Part shown: positions 32,796 to 41,337 of the stretch, in pieces
Layout: each line of letters begins with the position of its first letter
How positions within the stretch are numbered: position 1 is the first letter of the stretch
DNA from: Pseudoflavonifractor sp050943825
Lineage (GTDB): Bacteria > Bacillota > Clostridia > Oscillospirales > Oscillospiraceae
Reading direction: 5' to 3'
DNA length: 64,000 bases
Assembly (NCBI RefSeq): GCF_050943825.1
Contig: NZ_JBMNPX010000002.1
Location: forward strand, 294,638-358,637
Notes under the pieces: generated by a model
What the model was told of the DNA's origin: nothing
The model's input: only the letters and a program-made list of their open reading frames with translations
Database searches by the model: none
Translations under genes and position numbers: made by a program

Positions 32796-34277
32796 ATGAG
32801 CATGCATGATTATGAATTCTGGTTCGTGGTGGGAAGTCAGTTCCTCTACGGCGAGGAGGTGCTGGAGACAGTTGCCGCCCGGGCAGCCGAGATGGCCGCA
32901 GCCCTCAACGCCTCCGGCAGCCTGCCCTGCCCGCTGATCTATAAGGTCACAGCCAAGACCTGCGGCGAGATCACCGACCTGGTGCGGGAGGCCAACCACG
33001 ATCCCCGCTGTGCCGGCATTGTGGCCTGGTGCCACACCTTCAGCCCCTCCAAAATGTGGATTAATGGGCTGGTGGATCTGCGCAAGCCCTACTGCCACCT
33101 GGCCACCCAGTACAACCGGGACATCCCCAACGAGCAGATCGACATGGACTTTATGAACCTGAACCAGGCCGCCCACGGGGACCGGGAGCACGGCTTTCTG
33201 GGTGCCCGGCTCCGCCTGCCCCGGAAGGTCATCGCCGGCTACTGGCAGGACGAGGCCGTCCAGCGCCGCCTGGGGGACTGGATGCGGGTTGCCGTGGGCG
33301 TGGCCTTCTCCCGCTCGCTGAAGGTGATGCGCTTCGGCGACAACATGCGTGAGGTAGCCGTCACCGAGGGCGACAAGGTGGAGGCCCAGATCAAGCTGGG
33401 CTGGCAGGTGAACACCTGGCCGGTTGGCCAGCTGGTGGAGGCCATGGAGGCCGTCACGGAAGAACAGATTGATGCTCTGGTAGAGGAGTACCGGCAGAAT
33501 TATGACCTGAACCCCGATGACCTGGAGACAATCCGCTATCAGGCCCGTGAGGAGCTGGCCATGAAGGCTATGCTGGACGGTGAGGGCTGCATGGCCTTCG
33601 CCAACACCTTCCAGGACCTGTACGGCATGCGCCAGCTGCCCGGCCTGGCCACCCAGCACCTGATGGCACAGGGCTACGGGTACGGCGGCGAGGGAGACTG
33701 GAAGGTGGCGGCCATGACCGCTATTCTGAAGGCCATGAGCGAGGGACAGAACGGCGGCACCGCCTTTATGGAGGACTACACCTACCATCTGGAGCCGGGC
33801 AACCAGTACAGCCTGGGCGCCCATATGCTGGAGGTATGTCCCTCGGTGGCGGCGGAACGGCCCCGCATTGAGGTCCATCCCCTGGGCATCGGCGACCGGG
33901 AACCCCCTGCCCGGTTGGTATTTGAGGGCCACGAGGGAGAGGCCATTGTAGTCAGTCTGGTGGACATGGGTGGCCGTTTCCGGCTCATTTGCCAGGATAT
34001 CCGCTGCGTCAAGCCCATCTTCCCCATGCCCAACCTGCCGGTGGCCCGGGTAATGTGGCAGCCTCTCCCTGACCTGACCACTGGCGTGGAGTGCTGGATC
34101 ACCGCAGGCGGCGCCCACCATACGGTCCTCAGCTACGATGTGACGGCCGAACAGATGCGGGACTGGGCACGGATGATGGACATTGAGTTTGTCCACATCA
34201 CCGAGGACACCACGCTGGAGAATCTGGAGCACGACCTCTTCCTCTCTGACCTGGCCTGGAAGCTGAGAGGGCGGTGA
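32796..34277 (+). CDS. araA: L-arabinose isomerase
   Basis: A 493-residue enzyme of normal AraA length, converting L-arabinose to L-ribulose. The N-terminus has EFWFVVGSQFLYGEE. IVAWCHTFSPSKMWINGL is a strongly conserved substrate-site segment. Metal ligands in the family are two Glu and two His; candidates here are in GGEGDWK, FMEDYTY, LGAHMLEVCP and GGAHHTVLSY. The ATG has AAAAGGAG upstream. The stop overlaps the possible GTG start of araD. Confidence 0.97.
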   Translation: MSMHDYEFWFVVGSQFLYGEEVLETVAARAAEMAAALNASGSLPCPLIYKVTAKTCGEITDLVREANHDPRCAGIVAWCHTFSPSKMWINGLVDLRKPYCHLATQYNRDIPNEQIDMDFMNLNQAAHGDREHGFLGARLRLPRKVIAGYWQDEAVQRRLGDWMRVAVGVAFSRSLKVMRFGDNMREVAVTEGDKVEAQIKLGWQVNTWPVGQLVEAMEAVTEEQIDALVEEYRQNYDLNPDDLETIRYQAREELAMKAMLDGEGCMAFANTFQDLYGMRQLPGLATQHLMAQGYGYGGEGDWKVAAMTAILKAMSEGQNGGTAFMEDYTYHLEPGNQYSLGAHMLEVCPSVAAERPRIEVHPLGIGDREPPARLVFEGHEGEAIVVSLVDMGGRFRLICQDIRCVKPIFPMPNLPVARVMWQPLPDLTTGVECWITAGGAHHTVLSYDVTAEQMRDWARMMDIEFVHITEDTTLENLEHDLFLSDLAWKLRGR

Positions 34278-34282
34278 GCGGC

Positions 34283-34978
34283 ATGCTGGAAGAACTGCGA
34301 CAGGCCGTATGGGCGGCTAATCTGGAGCTGCCCCGCCGTGGCCTGGTGACCTACACCTGGGGCAACGTGTCCGGAATTGACCGGGACCGGGGCCTGGTGG
34401 TCATCAAGCCCTCGGGCGTGGATTATGACGCTCTGAAGCCGGAGGACCTGGTTGTGGTGGATTTGGACGGCAATCGGGTGGAGGGAGACCTGAACCCCTC
34501 CAGCGATACCGCCACCCACCTGATTCTCTACAAAGAATTCCCCACTTTAGGCGGCGTGGTCCACACCCACAGCCCCAACGCCGTGGCCTGGGCTCAGGCG
34601 GGGGAGGATATCCCCTGTTATGGCACCACCCACGCCGACTATTTTTATGGTTCCATCCCCTGCGCCCGATGCCTGAGCAAGACAGAGATAGACGGGGACT
34701 ACGAGAGGAACACAGGCCGGGTGATTGTGGAGACCTTCCGGAAGCGGAACATCAATCCTGCCCACGTCCCCGGAGTCATATGCGCCGGACACGGCCCCTT
34801 TACCTGGGGAAACAGCCCGGCACAGGCGGTATATCATAGCGTGGTACTGGAGGAGGTAGCCCGCATGGCCATCCTTACCCGGCAGGTGTGCCCTTCTGCG
34901 CATGTGGCGCCTCAGGCCATGCTGGACAAGCATTTTCTCCGCAAACACGGTCCCAACGCCTACTATGGCCAGAGATAA
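34283..34978 (+). CDS. araD: L-ribulose-5-phosphate 4-epimerase
   Basis: A 231-residue class II aldolase-type enzyme, the same length as E. coli AraD, that yields D-xylulose-5-phosphate for the pentose phosphate pathway. Zinc ligands are visible in VVHTHSPNAVAW and in AGHGPFTWG; THADYFYGSIPC is a family motif. The N-terminus MLEELRQAVWAANLELP aligns with known AraD starts, so ATG 34283 is preferred over the GTG at 34274 that overlaps the araA stop. A strong terminator follows, closing the operon. Confidence 0.96.
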   Translation: MLEELRQAVWAANLELPRRGLVTYTWGNVSGIDRDRGLVVIKPSGVDYDALKPEDLVVVDLDGNRVEGDLNPSSDTATHLILYKEFPTLGGVVHTHSPNAVAWAQAGEDIPCYGTTHADYFYGSIPCARCLSKTEIDGDYERNTGRVIVETFRKRNINPAHVPGVICAGHGPFTWGNSPAQAVYHSVVLEEVARMAILTRQVCPSAHVAPQAMLDKHFLRKHGPNAYYGQR

Positions 34979-34997
34979 CGGCTATACATAAAAAATA

Positions 34998-35042
34998 AGG
35001 CCAGCGTCCGGTAAAGTGATCTGCCGGACGCTGGCTTTTTGT
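34998..35042 (+). terminator. Terminator of the arabinose operon
   Basis: GCCAGCGTCCGG (35000-35011) pairs with CCGGACGCTGGC (35024-35035), followed by TTTTTG. Confidence 0.93.
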
Positions 35043-35287
35043 ATAAAGAAAACCACGTTCATATTCTGGCAGAGATTCTGCCGAAGGTGTCTGTGTCTGG
35101 ATTTATGAGATACCTGAAGGGGAAGAGCGGTGCGATGCTGTATGAACAATGTGGAGAACTGAAGTATAAATACCGGAGCAGAGAATTTTGGTGCCGGGGC
35201 TATTATGTGGATACGGCAGGGAAAAATGCGGAACGGATTGCAGAGTATATCAAGTATCAGTTAGCAGAAGACAGATTTTGGAAGTGA
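35042..35287 (+). pseudogene. IS200/IS605-type TnpA transposase fragment
   Basis: About 80 residues matching the second half of IS200 Y1 transposases: NHVHILAEI (the HUH metal-site motif), SGFMRYLKGKSGAM, LKYKYRSREFWCRGYYVDT and the helix EYIKYQL carrying the catalytic Tyr. The first roughly 55-60 residues are missing and the frame opens inside the araD terminator without a ribosome binding site. It is a decayed insertion, not a working transposase. No intact tnpB or hairpin ends are seen nearby. Confidence 0.85.
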
Positions 35288-35499
35288 ATTCCTGGTAATC
35301 CGTACAAGTGCGGTTTTGTACCATTACTGTATACGAGTTTTGAGTTGATTCAATTAACGGGCAAATGAAAAAATACAATTGGAATATAATTACATTCTGC
35401 TTGTAAACTGCACAAGAGATGGACTTGTGGGTTATCTGCAGGTTATGCGGTTTGGAGGCAAGCTTGTGCGAATGTGGTTCCCAGATTTTTGTGAATTCT

Positions 35500-35505
35500 T
35501 ATAAT
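35500..35505 (+). promoter_or_regulatory. Candidate -10 (TATAAT) for the GH78-SGNH operon
   Basis: TATAAT is preceded after 16 bp by a poor -35 (TTCCCA, 35478-35483). It is the only good -10 in the 263-bp gap, which otherwise shows no gene. Confidence 0.35.
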
Positions 35506-35551
35506 TATAAGGGATGAAGTGAGCGCTATTTTTATACAAGGGGATGGTAGA

Positions 35552-37966
35552 ATGAATATCAAACTGCTCACTAGGACATGCAGCCTGCTGCTGTGCGGGG
35601 TACTTCTGCTCCCACTGCTGGCGAGTTGCACCGGAGGGAGAGCCGATGTGACGTCTGCAGCGAGCCCTGATGCGGCAAATGAGGTCGCTCCCGACCAGGG
35701 AACGCCGGACCGCTCTGACCTGATGTATCTGGACGCCATTGATGAGTATAAGAAGACGGACTGGACAGCGCAGTGGATCTGGACTGAGGGCTGTTCAGAG
35801 GACAGCTATGTGGCCTTCCGAAAGACCTTTTCTCTGGAAAAAGCTGTGGAGTCTGCCACTGCCTATATTTCCGCAGTGGACAAGTATGTGCTCTGGGTCA
35901 ACGGGGAGATGGTGGTTTTGGATGGGTCCGTGAAGCGGGGACCCACTCCTTATGACAGCTATTATGACACGGTGGAGATTCCCAATCTCCGGCAAGGGGA
36001 GAATGTCATCGCCCTGCTAGTAGCCTTTAACGGCCGCTCCGGAGACGGCTCCATCGTGCCTATCATCACTGACGAGGAAGGGGACGAATACCCTCAGGCG
36101 GGACTAATCTTTGAGATGGAGGTGGACGGGACGGTCATCGCAACCGACCAGACCTGGAAAGCAGCCAGGCATACTGCTTACAAAAACAGGGTTACCGCCG
36201 GCGCGGACTATCCCAACTATACTCAGTCCTCCATGCTGGCGGAACGGAACGTCTATTTTGATGCCCGGGAGGATTTGGGGGAGTTCTACGCGCCGGACTA
36301 CGACGACAGTACCTGGGAGAACGCATCTCTCATCTCAAAAGCCGGGGATCTGCCCTTCGGCGGCCTGTACTCCGCTATGATCGCACCTCCCGCCTTCGGT
36401 GAGATAGAGGACTTTGCCAACGCCGCCGATTATGTGGGCAAGACCCTGGACGAGGACACGATCCTGGTGCTGGACCTGCCGGGAAACATCCAGTTCACCG
36501 CCTGCTTTGCCCTGGAGGCCCCGGCGGGGAAAAAGGTGACGTTTTACACTGACACCTATACAGACCGGCAGGGACTTGCGAACTTTAAGGATACCTATAT
36601 CACGGCTGAGGGGGAGCGGTACTATGAAAACTACCCCTGGCGCAGCGGCAGCAAGCTCATCATCGAGGCAGAGGCAGGTGTGACCTTCACCCGCCTGGGC
36701 TACCGGAGGAGTGGGTTCAACGGCACGTGGGCCGGCTCTTTCTCCTCTTCCAACGACGACCTGGACCAGCTGTGGCAGGAGGCTCTCAACACCATCACCA
36801 TCTGCATGCGGGATACCTACATGGACTGCCCGGAACGGGAGCGGGGCCCCTACATGGGAGACGCGTCCAATGAGATCGACGCCGCCCTTTACAGCTATGA
36901 TCAGGCGGGTCTGGACCTGACCAAAAAGGCGATCCTGGCCTGCGTGGCGTGGACCACGCAAAGCGGGGCCATCCCCAGCCGTGCGCCCAGCGTCAAACCC
37001 CAGGAGATTCCTAACCAGAGTCTGATCTTTATGACCAGCGCCTACCACTACTGGCTCCACTCCGGAGACACGGAAACCATGACCGCTTACTGCAAGGCGT
37101 TTTTGAACTACCTTCAGCTCTTTGAGATGAAGGACGGCCTGCCAGTCTACCGGGACGGATCCTGGACGTGGGACGACTGGGGCGAGTGCATCGACCGGGA
37201 GCTGCTCCAGGCCGGAGTTTACTACTACGCCATGAATGTCACCCGCCAGCTGGCGGAGGAACTGGGCATCACGGAGGGCGTGGAGTTCCTGACAGAGCGG
37301 ATGGATGCCATGAAGGCGGCCTATCACGATGCCTATTATACGCAAGCGGGTTTCCGGAGCCCAGAGAGCAGTTATATCGACGAGCGGGCCAACGCCATGC
37401 TGGCGCTGTCAGGCTTGGCGGAGGAGCGCGATTACGAGCTCATAACCCAGGTTATCATGAGCACCTATGAGGCCAGCCCGTTCATGGAGAAGTATGTGCT
37501 TGAGGCACTGTGCATTATGGGCAGGACCGACCTGGCGCTTCAGCGGATGCTGGAACGGTACGACCCCATGCTCCACGACGAATATGAAACCCTGTGGGAG
37601 CAGTTCAACGATGATACGGGCACGGTCAACCACGGCTGGACCGCCGCGCCGCTGTACATCCTGTCCAAGTATGTGGCGGGTATCCGGGCCACGGAGGCTG
37701 GCTTTGAATGCTATGAAATTGCCCCCTCTGATGAATTGGATCACTTTTCCTGTTCCGTCTGGACGCCCAAGGGAGAGCTGAAAGCTAGCCTGGAGACCGT
37801 GGATGGAGCTCATGTACTCACTGTGACGGCCATTGATGCCAAGGGTACTGTGGTTATCCCGGAGCAGATGGGCAGCAGCATTACGGTGACCGGGGGAGAC
37901 GCCGCTGTGGATGGGAACCGGGTGACCTTCTCCCAGACGGGACAGTACGTCATCACGGTCCAGTGA
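35552..37966 (+). CDS. Lipoprotein alpha-L-rhamnosidase-like enzyme (GH78 type)
   Basis: An 804-residue surface lipoprotein. The signal peptide ends in a lipobox (LLASC, lipidated Cys26). Beta-sandwich domains (about 70-380) precede an (alpha/alpha)6 barrel (about 390-720) with RDTYMDCPERERGPYMGDAS. This corresponds to the GH78 segment DCPxRxExxGWxGD that carries the general acid. GTVNHGWTAAPLYIL and a C-terminal greek-key domain with WTPKGELKASLE complete the family layout. It probably trims rhamnose or a related sugar from external glycans. Start: ATG with AAGGGGA upstream. The SGNH lipoprotein gene follows 17 bp downstream. GH106 or another inverting six-hairpin glycosidase is less likely. 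Confidence 0.82.
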   Translation: MNIKLLTRTCSLLLCGVLLLPLLASCTGGRADVTSAASPDAANEVAPDQGTPDRSDLMYLDAIDEYKKTDWTAQWIWTEGCSEDSYVAFRKTFSLEKAVESATAYISAVDKYVLWVNGEMVVLDGSVKRGPTPYDSYYDTVEIPNLRQGENVIALLVAFNGRSGDGSIVPIITDEEGDEYPQAGLIFEMEVDGTVIATDQTWKAARHTAYKNRVTAGADYPNYTQSSMLAERNVYFDAREDLGEFYAPDYDDSTWENASLISKAGDLPFGGLYSAMIAPPAFGEIEDFANAADYVGKTLDEDTILVLDLPGNIQFTACFALEAPAGKKVTFYTDTYTDRQGLANFKDTYITAEGERYYENYPWRSGSKLIIEAEAGVTFTRLGYRRSGFNGTWAGSFSSSNDDLDQLWQEALNTITICMRDTYMDCPERERGPYMGDASNEIDAALYSYDQAGLDLTKKAILACVAWTTQSGAIPSRAPSVKPQEIPNQSLIFMTSAYHYWLHSGDTETMTAYCKAFLNYLQLFEMKDGLPVYRDGSWTWDDWGECIDRELLQAGVYYYAMNVTRQLAEELGITEGVEFLTERMDAMKAAYHDAYYTQAGFRSPESSYIDERANAMLALSGLAEERDYELITQVIMSTYEASPFMEKYVLEALCIMGRTDLALQRMLERYDPMLHDEYETLWEQFNDDTGTVNHGWTAAPLYILSKYVAGIRATEAGFECYEIAPSDELDHFSCSVWTPKGELKASLETVDGAHVLTVTAIDAKGTVVIPEQMGSSITVTGGDAAVDGNRVTFSQTGQYVITVQ

Positions 37967-37983
37967 GAGGAGAGAAGAACCTT

Positions 37984-39015
37984 ATGAAGAAATGGATGTT
38001 GCCGCTGCTGGTGGGCCTGATGCTGTCGCTCACCGCCTGCGGAGAAAACCAGGACGCCCGGCTCCCCGCCGCCGGCGATGCACAGTCCGCCGGCGGGGAG
38101 AAGGAGGTCTGGCAGCTGAGCATCGTCCAGCCACCGGAGAAGCTGGACTACGAAGAGGGAGAGACGTTTGACCCCACGGGGGTTGTCATTCAGGCACAGT
38201 TGCGCGATGGCAGTGTGCTGGGGGACGTTCCCTATGAGGGTGTCATTGTGGACGCACCTCTGACCCGCACCAGTCTGTACGCCAAATTCGTGTACGGCGG
38301 AAAGACAGCAGAGCAGAAGATCAACGTCACCCTTATCGGCAATCGGGATGAATATTCTGTCGCCAACACAGAAGAGCTGGCAGACAGCGCCCTGCGGGGA
38401 AAGACGATCTACTGGCTGGGATCCTCGGTCACGGTCGGGGCCAGCGCGGGAGGGGAATCCATGGCCGACTTCATAGCGAAGAAGCACGGCGCGGTGTGCA
38501 TCAAGGAGGCGGTGTCCGGGACGACCCTGGCCGATGTGAACGAGGAGAGCTATGTGGAGCGGCTGGACGCTTATCTGGCCTCTCCGGACCGAGCGGATCA
38601 GGTCGATGCCTTTGTCTGCCAGCTGTCCACCAATGACAAGGGCTTTCCGGACCGCTTCGGGACGGTGACCGGGGACGATGTGCGCGACGCCTCCGCATTT
38701 GACCGGACGACCACGTTTGGAGCCATGGAGTACATCATCGCCACAGCCCGGGAAACCTGGGATTGTCCCATTTATTTCTACACGAATCCTCCCATGGGGG
38801 ATGAGAACTACGGGACCATGGTAGACGCCCTGGAACAGATTGCCGCCAAGTGGGACGTGGGGATCATCGACCTATATCGGGATGAGGCGTTTAACGACCT
38901 GGCCGACGAGGAGTGGGACCTCTATATGTCCGACAGCATCCATCCGACAAAGGCGGGCTACCGGGAGTGGTGGCTGCCCAAATTTGAGGAGGCCCTGCTG
39001 GAAGCCGCAGGGTAA
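37984..39015 (+). CDS. Lipoprotein with Ig-like domain and SGNH/GDSL hydrolase domain
   Basis: A 343-residue exported lipoprotein (lipobox LTAC, Cys19). Residues about 45-110 resemble a bacterial Ig-like domain (LDYEEGETFDPTGVVIQ). The rest is an SGNH esterase-like domain: block I IYWLGSSVTVGASAGG with the Ser nucleophile, block III LSTND, and block V DSIHPTKAGYREW with the Asp-x-x-His pair. Such enzymes deacetylate or de-esterify glycans. It follows the rhamnosidase-like gene, so the pair may remove substituents and terminal sugars from one external polysaccharide. The ATG at 37984 is chosen by the signal peptide. Confidence 0.85.
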   Translation: MKKWMLPLLVGLMLSLTACGENQDARLPAAGDAQSAGGEKEVWQLSIVQPPEKLDYEEGETFDPTGVVIQAQLRDGSVLGDVPYEGVIVDAPLTRTSLYAKFVYGGKTAEQKINVTLIGNRDEYSVANTEELADSALRGKTIYWLGSSVTVGASAGGESMADFIAKKHGAVCIKEAVSGTTLADVNEESYVERLDAYLASPDRADQVDAFVCQLSTNDKGFPDRFGTVTGDDVRDASAFDRTTTFGAMEYIIATARETWDCPIYFYTNPPMGDENYGTMVDALEQIAAKWDVGIIDLYRDEAFNDLADEEWDLYMSDSIHPTKAGYREWWLPKFEEALLEAAG

Positions 39016-39019
39016 AAAG

Positions 39020-39051
39020 AGAGCCGCCCGGCTATGGCCGGGCGGCTCTTT
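39020..39051 (+). terminator. Bidirectional terminator between the SGNH gene and the kinase gene
   Basis: AGAGCCGCCCGGC pairs with GCCGGGCGGCTCT around a 4-nt loop. The stop codon of the minus-strand kinase gene lies inside the stem. Confidence 0.85.
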
Positions 39052-40423
39052 CTGACCTGCAGGAGGTGCGGCTGTTAAAGGGAAAACGCACCTTGAGGAA
39101 AAACATGTTATCCAGAATGTGAATATCCAGAGCGCCCCCATACTGTTCAGCGATATACTGGATGCTTTTGGTGCCAAACCCATGGTGGGAGCGGTCCTCC
39201 TTGACCGTTACGGGCAAGCCGCCGGCGAGCTGCAGCTCGCCGCTGAAATAGTTTGATTCCTCAATTTCCAGCCCCTGGGAAGTCTCTCGACAGATGAGAG
39301 AAATAATCTTGTCCTCAGGAGAGGAGAGCTGCTTGACGGCCTCAATGGCATTGTCAATGATGTTTCCGAAGAGCGTATAGGTCTGGACGGGGGTGAGAAA
39401 GGTCAGCTTTGTGCCGTCGGCCAGGCAGGAAAAGGTGATGCCGTTTTTTTGACAGGTCATGGCCTTCTCACACAGGACCACGTCCAGAACCTCATTGCCG
39501 GTCTTGATATTGGCGTCGTAGAACTGGATAGCCTCCCGCAGAGAGCTGATCTCCTCTGAGGTGAGCTTGCCCTCGATTTTGTCCAGAATGTGCTTGAGGT
39601 CGTGGCACTTCATATTGATGACGTCCATATTGTCCCGAATGGACTCAAACTGGATCTTGTCCTGCCTCCACAGGTGGTGCAGCACCTCCAGCTGCTGGTC
39701 CTTTTCGCTCAGAGAGAGCAGGCCGGAGCAGATGAAGAGAACAGCTAGGCCAAACGCGACGCAGAACACCTTGACCACGATGTTGAGCACCCAGCTCTCC
39801 TGCTCATAGACCCGGGAGACGCAGATGAGGACATTGATCGTGAGCACGGTAAAGACCGATATCCCGCCCACGCCCCAGGAGACATACCGGCCGTGGGAGA
39901 GGTGGTTCTTAGGCCGGAAGAGAAAGGAGAGCAAAAGATACATCCCCAGATGGAATACGAAGAACAAAAGCCAATCCCAGTTCGTCATCCCTCCTGAGCC
40001 GGTATGAAAAAAAGAGATGGTCTCCTTGTCGTTGATGCCGAGCAGGTTTTGGATGAGGGGGTAGAGCTTGCCGGTCAGCTGGTAGGTCGCCATGCCGCAG
40101 CAGAAGGTCAGCAGCAGGTCGGAGAGTGCATCCTTCCAGCAGAAGAGCAGAGCACCGAAATTGAGCAGCGTGACGGCGAGGTAGCACAGCACCCGGACCA
40201 AAAGGGTCTCCACCTCAGTGTAGAGAATGGACAGCAGGTAGCACAGCGCCATCCCCTCCAGCAGGGCAATGAGGACGCGGGGGAGAAAAAACTCACGCCG
40301 GGGCAGACCAGGGGTGAAAAAGACGATACAGACGGCGCACTGCAAAAAGGTGAAGAGGAGACTGAAGAACTGAAAAGTATATGTGCCAAGCGCAGTAGAG
40401 AGGACGGACAAGATAACAGTCAT
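39032..40423 (-). CDS. GHKL sensor histidine kinase (AgrC-like)
   Basis: A 463-residue kinase. Six or seven membrane helices fill about the first 230 residues. The phosphoacceptor segment MKCHDLKHIL follows and then an HATPase domain of the GHKL 5 type, with the N-box NIIDNAIEAV and the G-box HGFGTKSIQY. This is the AgrC/ComD layout, in which the polytopic sensor reads a peptide or other surface signal. The ATG is one base after the stop of the LytTR regulator (TAAcATG) with GGAGAGG upstream. No peptide precursor gene is evident nearby, so the signal is unknown. Confidence 0.9.
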   Translation of the reverse strand: MTVILSVLSTALGTYTFQFFSLLFTFLQCAVCIVFFTPGLPRREFFLPRVLIALLEGMALCYLLSILYTEVETLLVRVLCYLAVTLLNFGALLFCWKDALSDLLLTFCCGMATYQLTGKLYPLIQNLLGINDKETISFFHTGSGGMTNWDWLLFFVFHLGMYLLLSFLFRPKNHLSHGRYVSWGVGGISVFTVLTINVLICVSRVYEQESWVLNIVVKVFCVAFGLAVLFICSGLLSLSEKDQQLEVLHHLWRQDKIQFESIRDNMDVINMKCHDLKHILDKIEGKLTSEEISSLREAIQFYDANIKTGNEVLDVVLCEKAMTCQKNGITFSCLADGTKLTFLTPVQTYTLFGNIIDNAIEAVKQLSSPEDKIISLICRETSQGLEIEESNYFSGELQLAGGLPVTVKEDRSHHGFGTKSIQYIAEQYGGALDIHILDNMFFLKVRFPFNSRTSCRSERAARP

Positions 40424-40424
40424 G

Positions 40425-41135
40425 TTACAACCTCTCCATGAATTGACTGAATGCTTCCACAAACGCCTTGCGCTTTGGGTGGCTGATCTGCAGCTCCTCT
40501 CCCTCCACGAATACGCTCATTCCGTCGATTTTGGAGACGTGCTCCAGATTGACCAGAAGAAAATTGTTGCACCGGGCAAAAGAGCGGGAGGGGAGGGATG
40601 CCTCCGCGTTTTTGAGGGTCTGATAACGGCGGTACTCCCCGCTGGCGGTGTGGTATACGCAGTAATGGCCCTTGACCTCTACATAGAAAATATCGCTGGG
40701 GGCAAGCCGGACAAAGCTGTTCTCGGTTTTGATGAACACGTCCGGCGAGACGGCCTCCGGCCGTTCCACTTTTCCCAGCAGGCGGGTAAATTTCAAAGCA
40801 AACTCCGGGTAGTTCACCGGCTTGACAATAAAGTCGGCGGCATCCACGTCATAGCCCTGAATGGCGTACTGTCGCATGGTGGTGACAAAGACCAGGACGA
40901 CTTTTTGGTCCCGCTCCCGGAGAAACCGGGCGGCGTCCATCCCGTCCAGCATGGGCATTTTAATGTCCATAAAGATCATCTGATAGCCCTGGGTGTATTT
41001 CTCCAAAAAGGTCACAGCGTCATAGAAAACAGATACGGACACCACGAGCTGGTGCTCTGCGGCATAGCGCTTGATGTGCGTCTCCAAGAGTGCGGCCTGC
41101 TCCCGGTCGTCTTCTACGATGGCGATTCCGAGCAT
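40425..41135 (-). CDS. LytTR response regulator (AgrA-like)
   Basis: A 236-residue regulator. The receiver domain (1-120) shows the acidic pocket IVEDD, the phosphoacceptor Asp in MIFMDIKMPMLDG and the conserved VKPVNY. A LytTR DNA-binding domain (about 135-236) has IFYVEVKGHYCVYHT and FARCNNFLLVNLEHV. LytTR proteins bind pairs of short direct repeats about 21 bp apart, and such a pair lies just upstream of the divergent gene cluster. The ATG has GGAAGGAGG upstream. It is the first gene of the two-component operon. Confidence 0.94.
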   Translation of the reverse strand: MLGIAIVEDDREQAALLETHIKRYAAEHQLVVSVSVFYDAVTFLEKYTQGYQMIFMDIKMPMLDGMDAARFLRERDQKVVLVFVTTMRQYAIQGYDVDAADFIVKPVNYPEFALKFTRLLGKVERPEAVSPDVFIKTENSFVRLAPSDIFYVEVKGHYCVYHTASGEYRRYQTLKNAEASLPSRSFARCNNFLLVNLEHVSKIDGMSVFVEGEELQISHPKRKAFVEAFSQFMERL

Positions 41136-41170
41136 GGATGTTCCTCCTTCCTATCTGTTCCCTCCTAGAT

Positions 41171-41199
41171 AATATAGCAATATAGACAAGGAAAGTCAA
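41171..41199 (-). promoter_or_regulatory. Promoter of the two-component operon
   Basis: On the minus strand: TTGACT (41199-41194), 17 bp, TATATT (41176-41171). Confidence 0.8.
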
Positions 41200-41220
41200 G
41201 GAAGGGGAGATGGAAATGGT

Positions 41221-41256
41221 AAGGTTGTGCGGTATGAAAAGAAGGTTGTGCTGTAT
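41221..41256 (+). promoter_or_regulatory. Tandem LytTR-type operator
   Basis: Two 15-bp direct repeats, AAGGTTGTGCGGTAT (41221-41235) and AAGGTTGTGCTGTAT (41242-41256), start exactly 21 bp apart and end just before a -35-like TTGAAA. The geometry is that of LytTR activator sites. Confidence 0.8.
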
Positions 41257-41259
41257 CCA

Positions 41260-41288
41260 TTGAAAACTATGTTGAGAATGAATAAATT
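41260..41288 (+). promoter_or_regulatory. Promoter of the GH3 membrane-protein cluster
   Basis: TTGAAA (41260-41265), 17 bp, TAAATT (41283-41288). The weak -10 and the adjacent upstream repeats suggest activator dependence. Confidence 0.55.
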
Positions 41289-41337
41289 GTGAACTGAAAA
41301 CCGGGATGCCCGGGAAAAGAAAAGGAGGATACCAATT

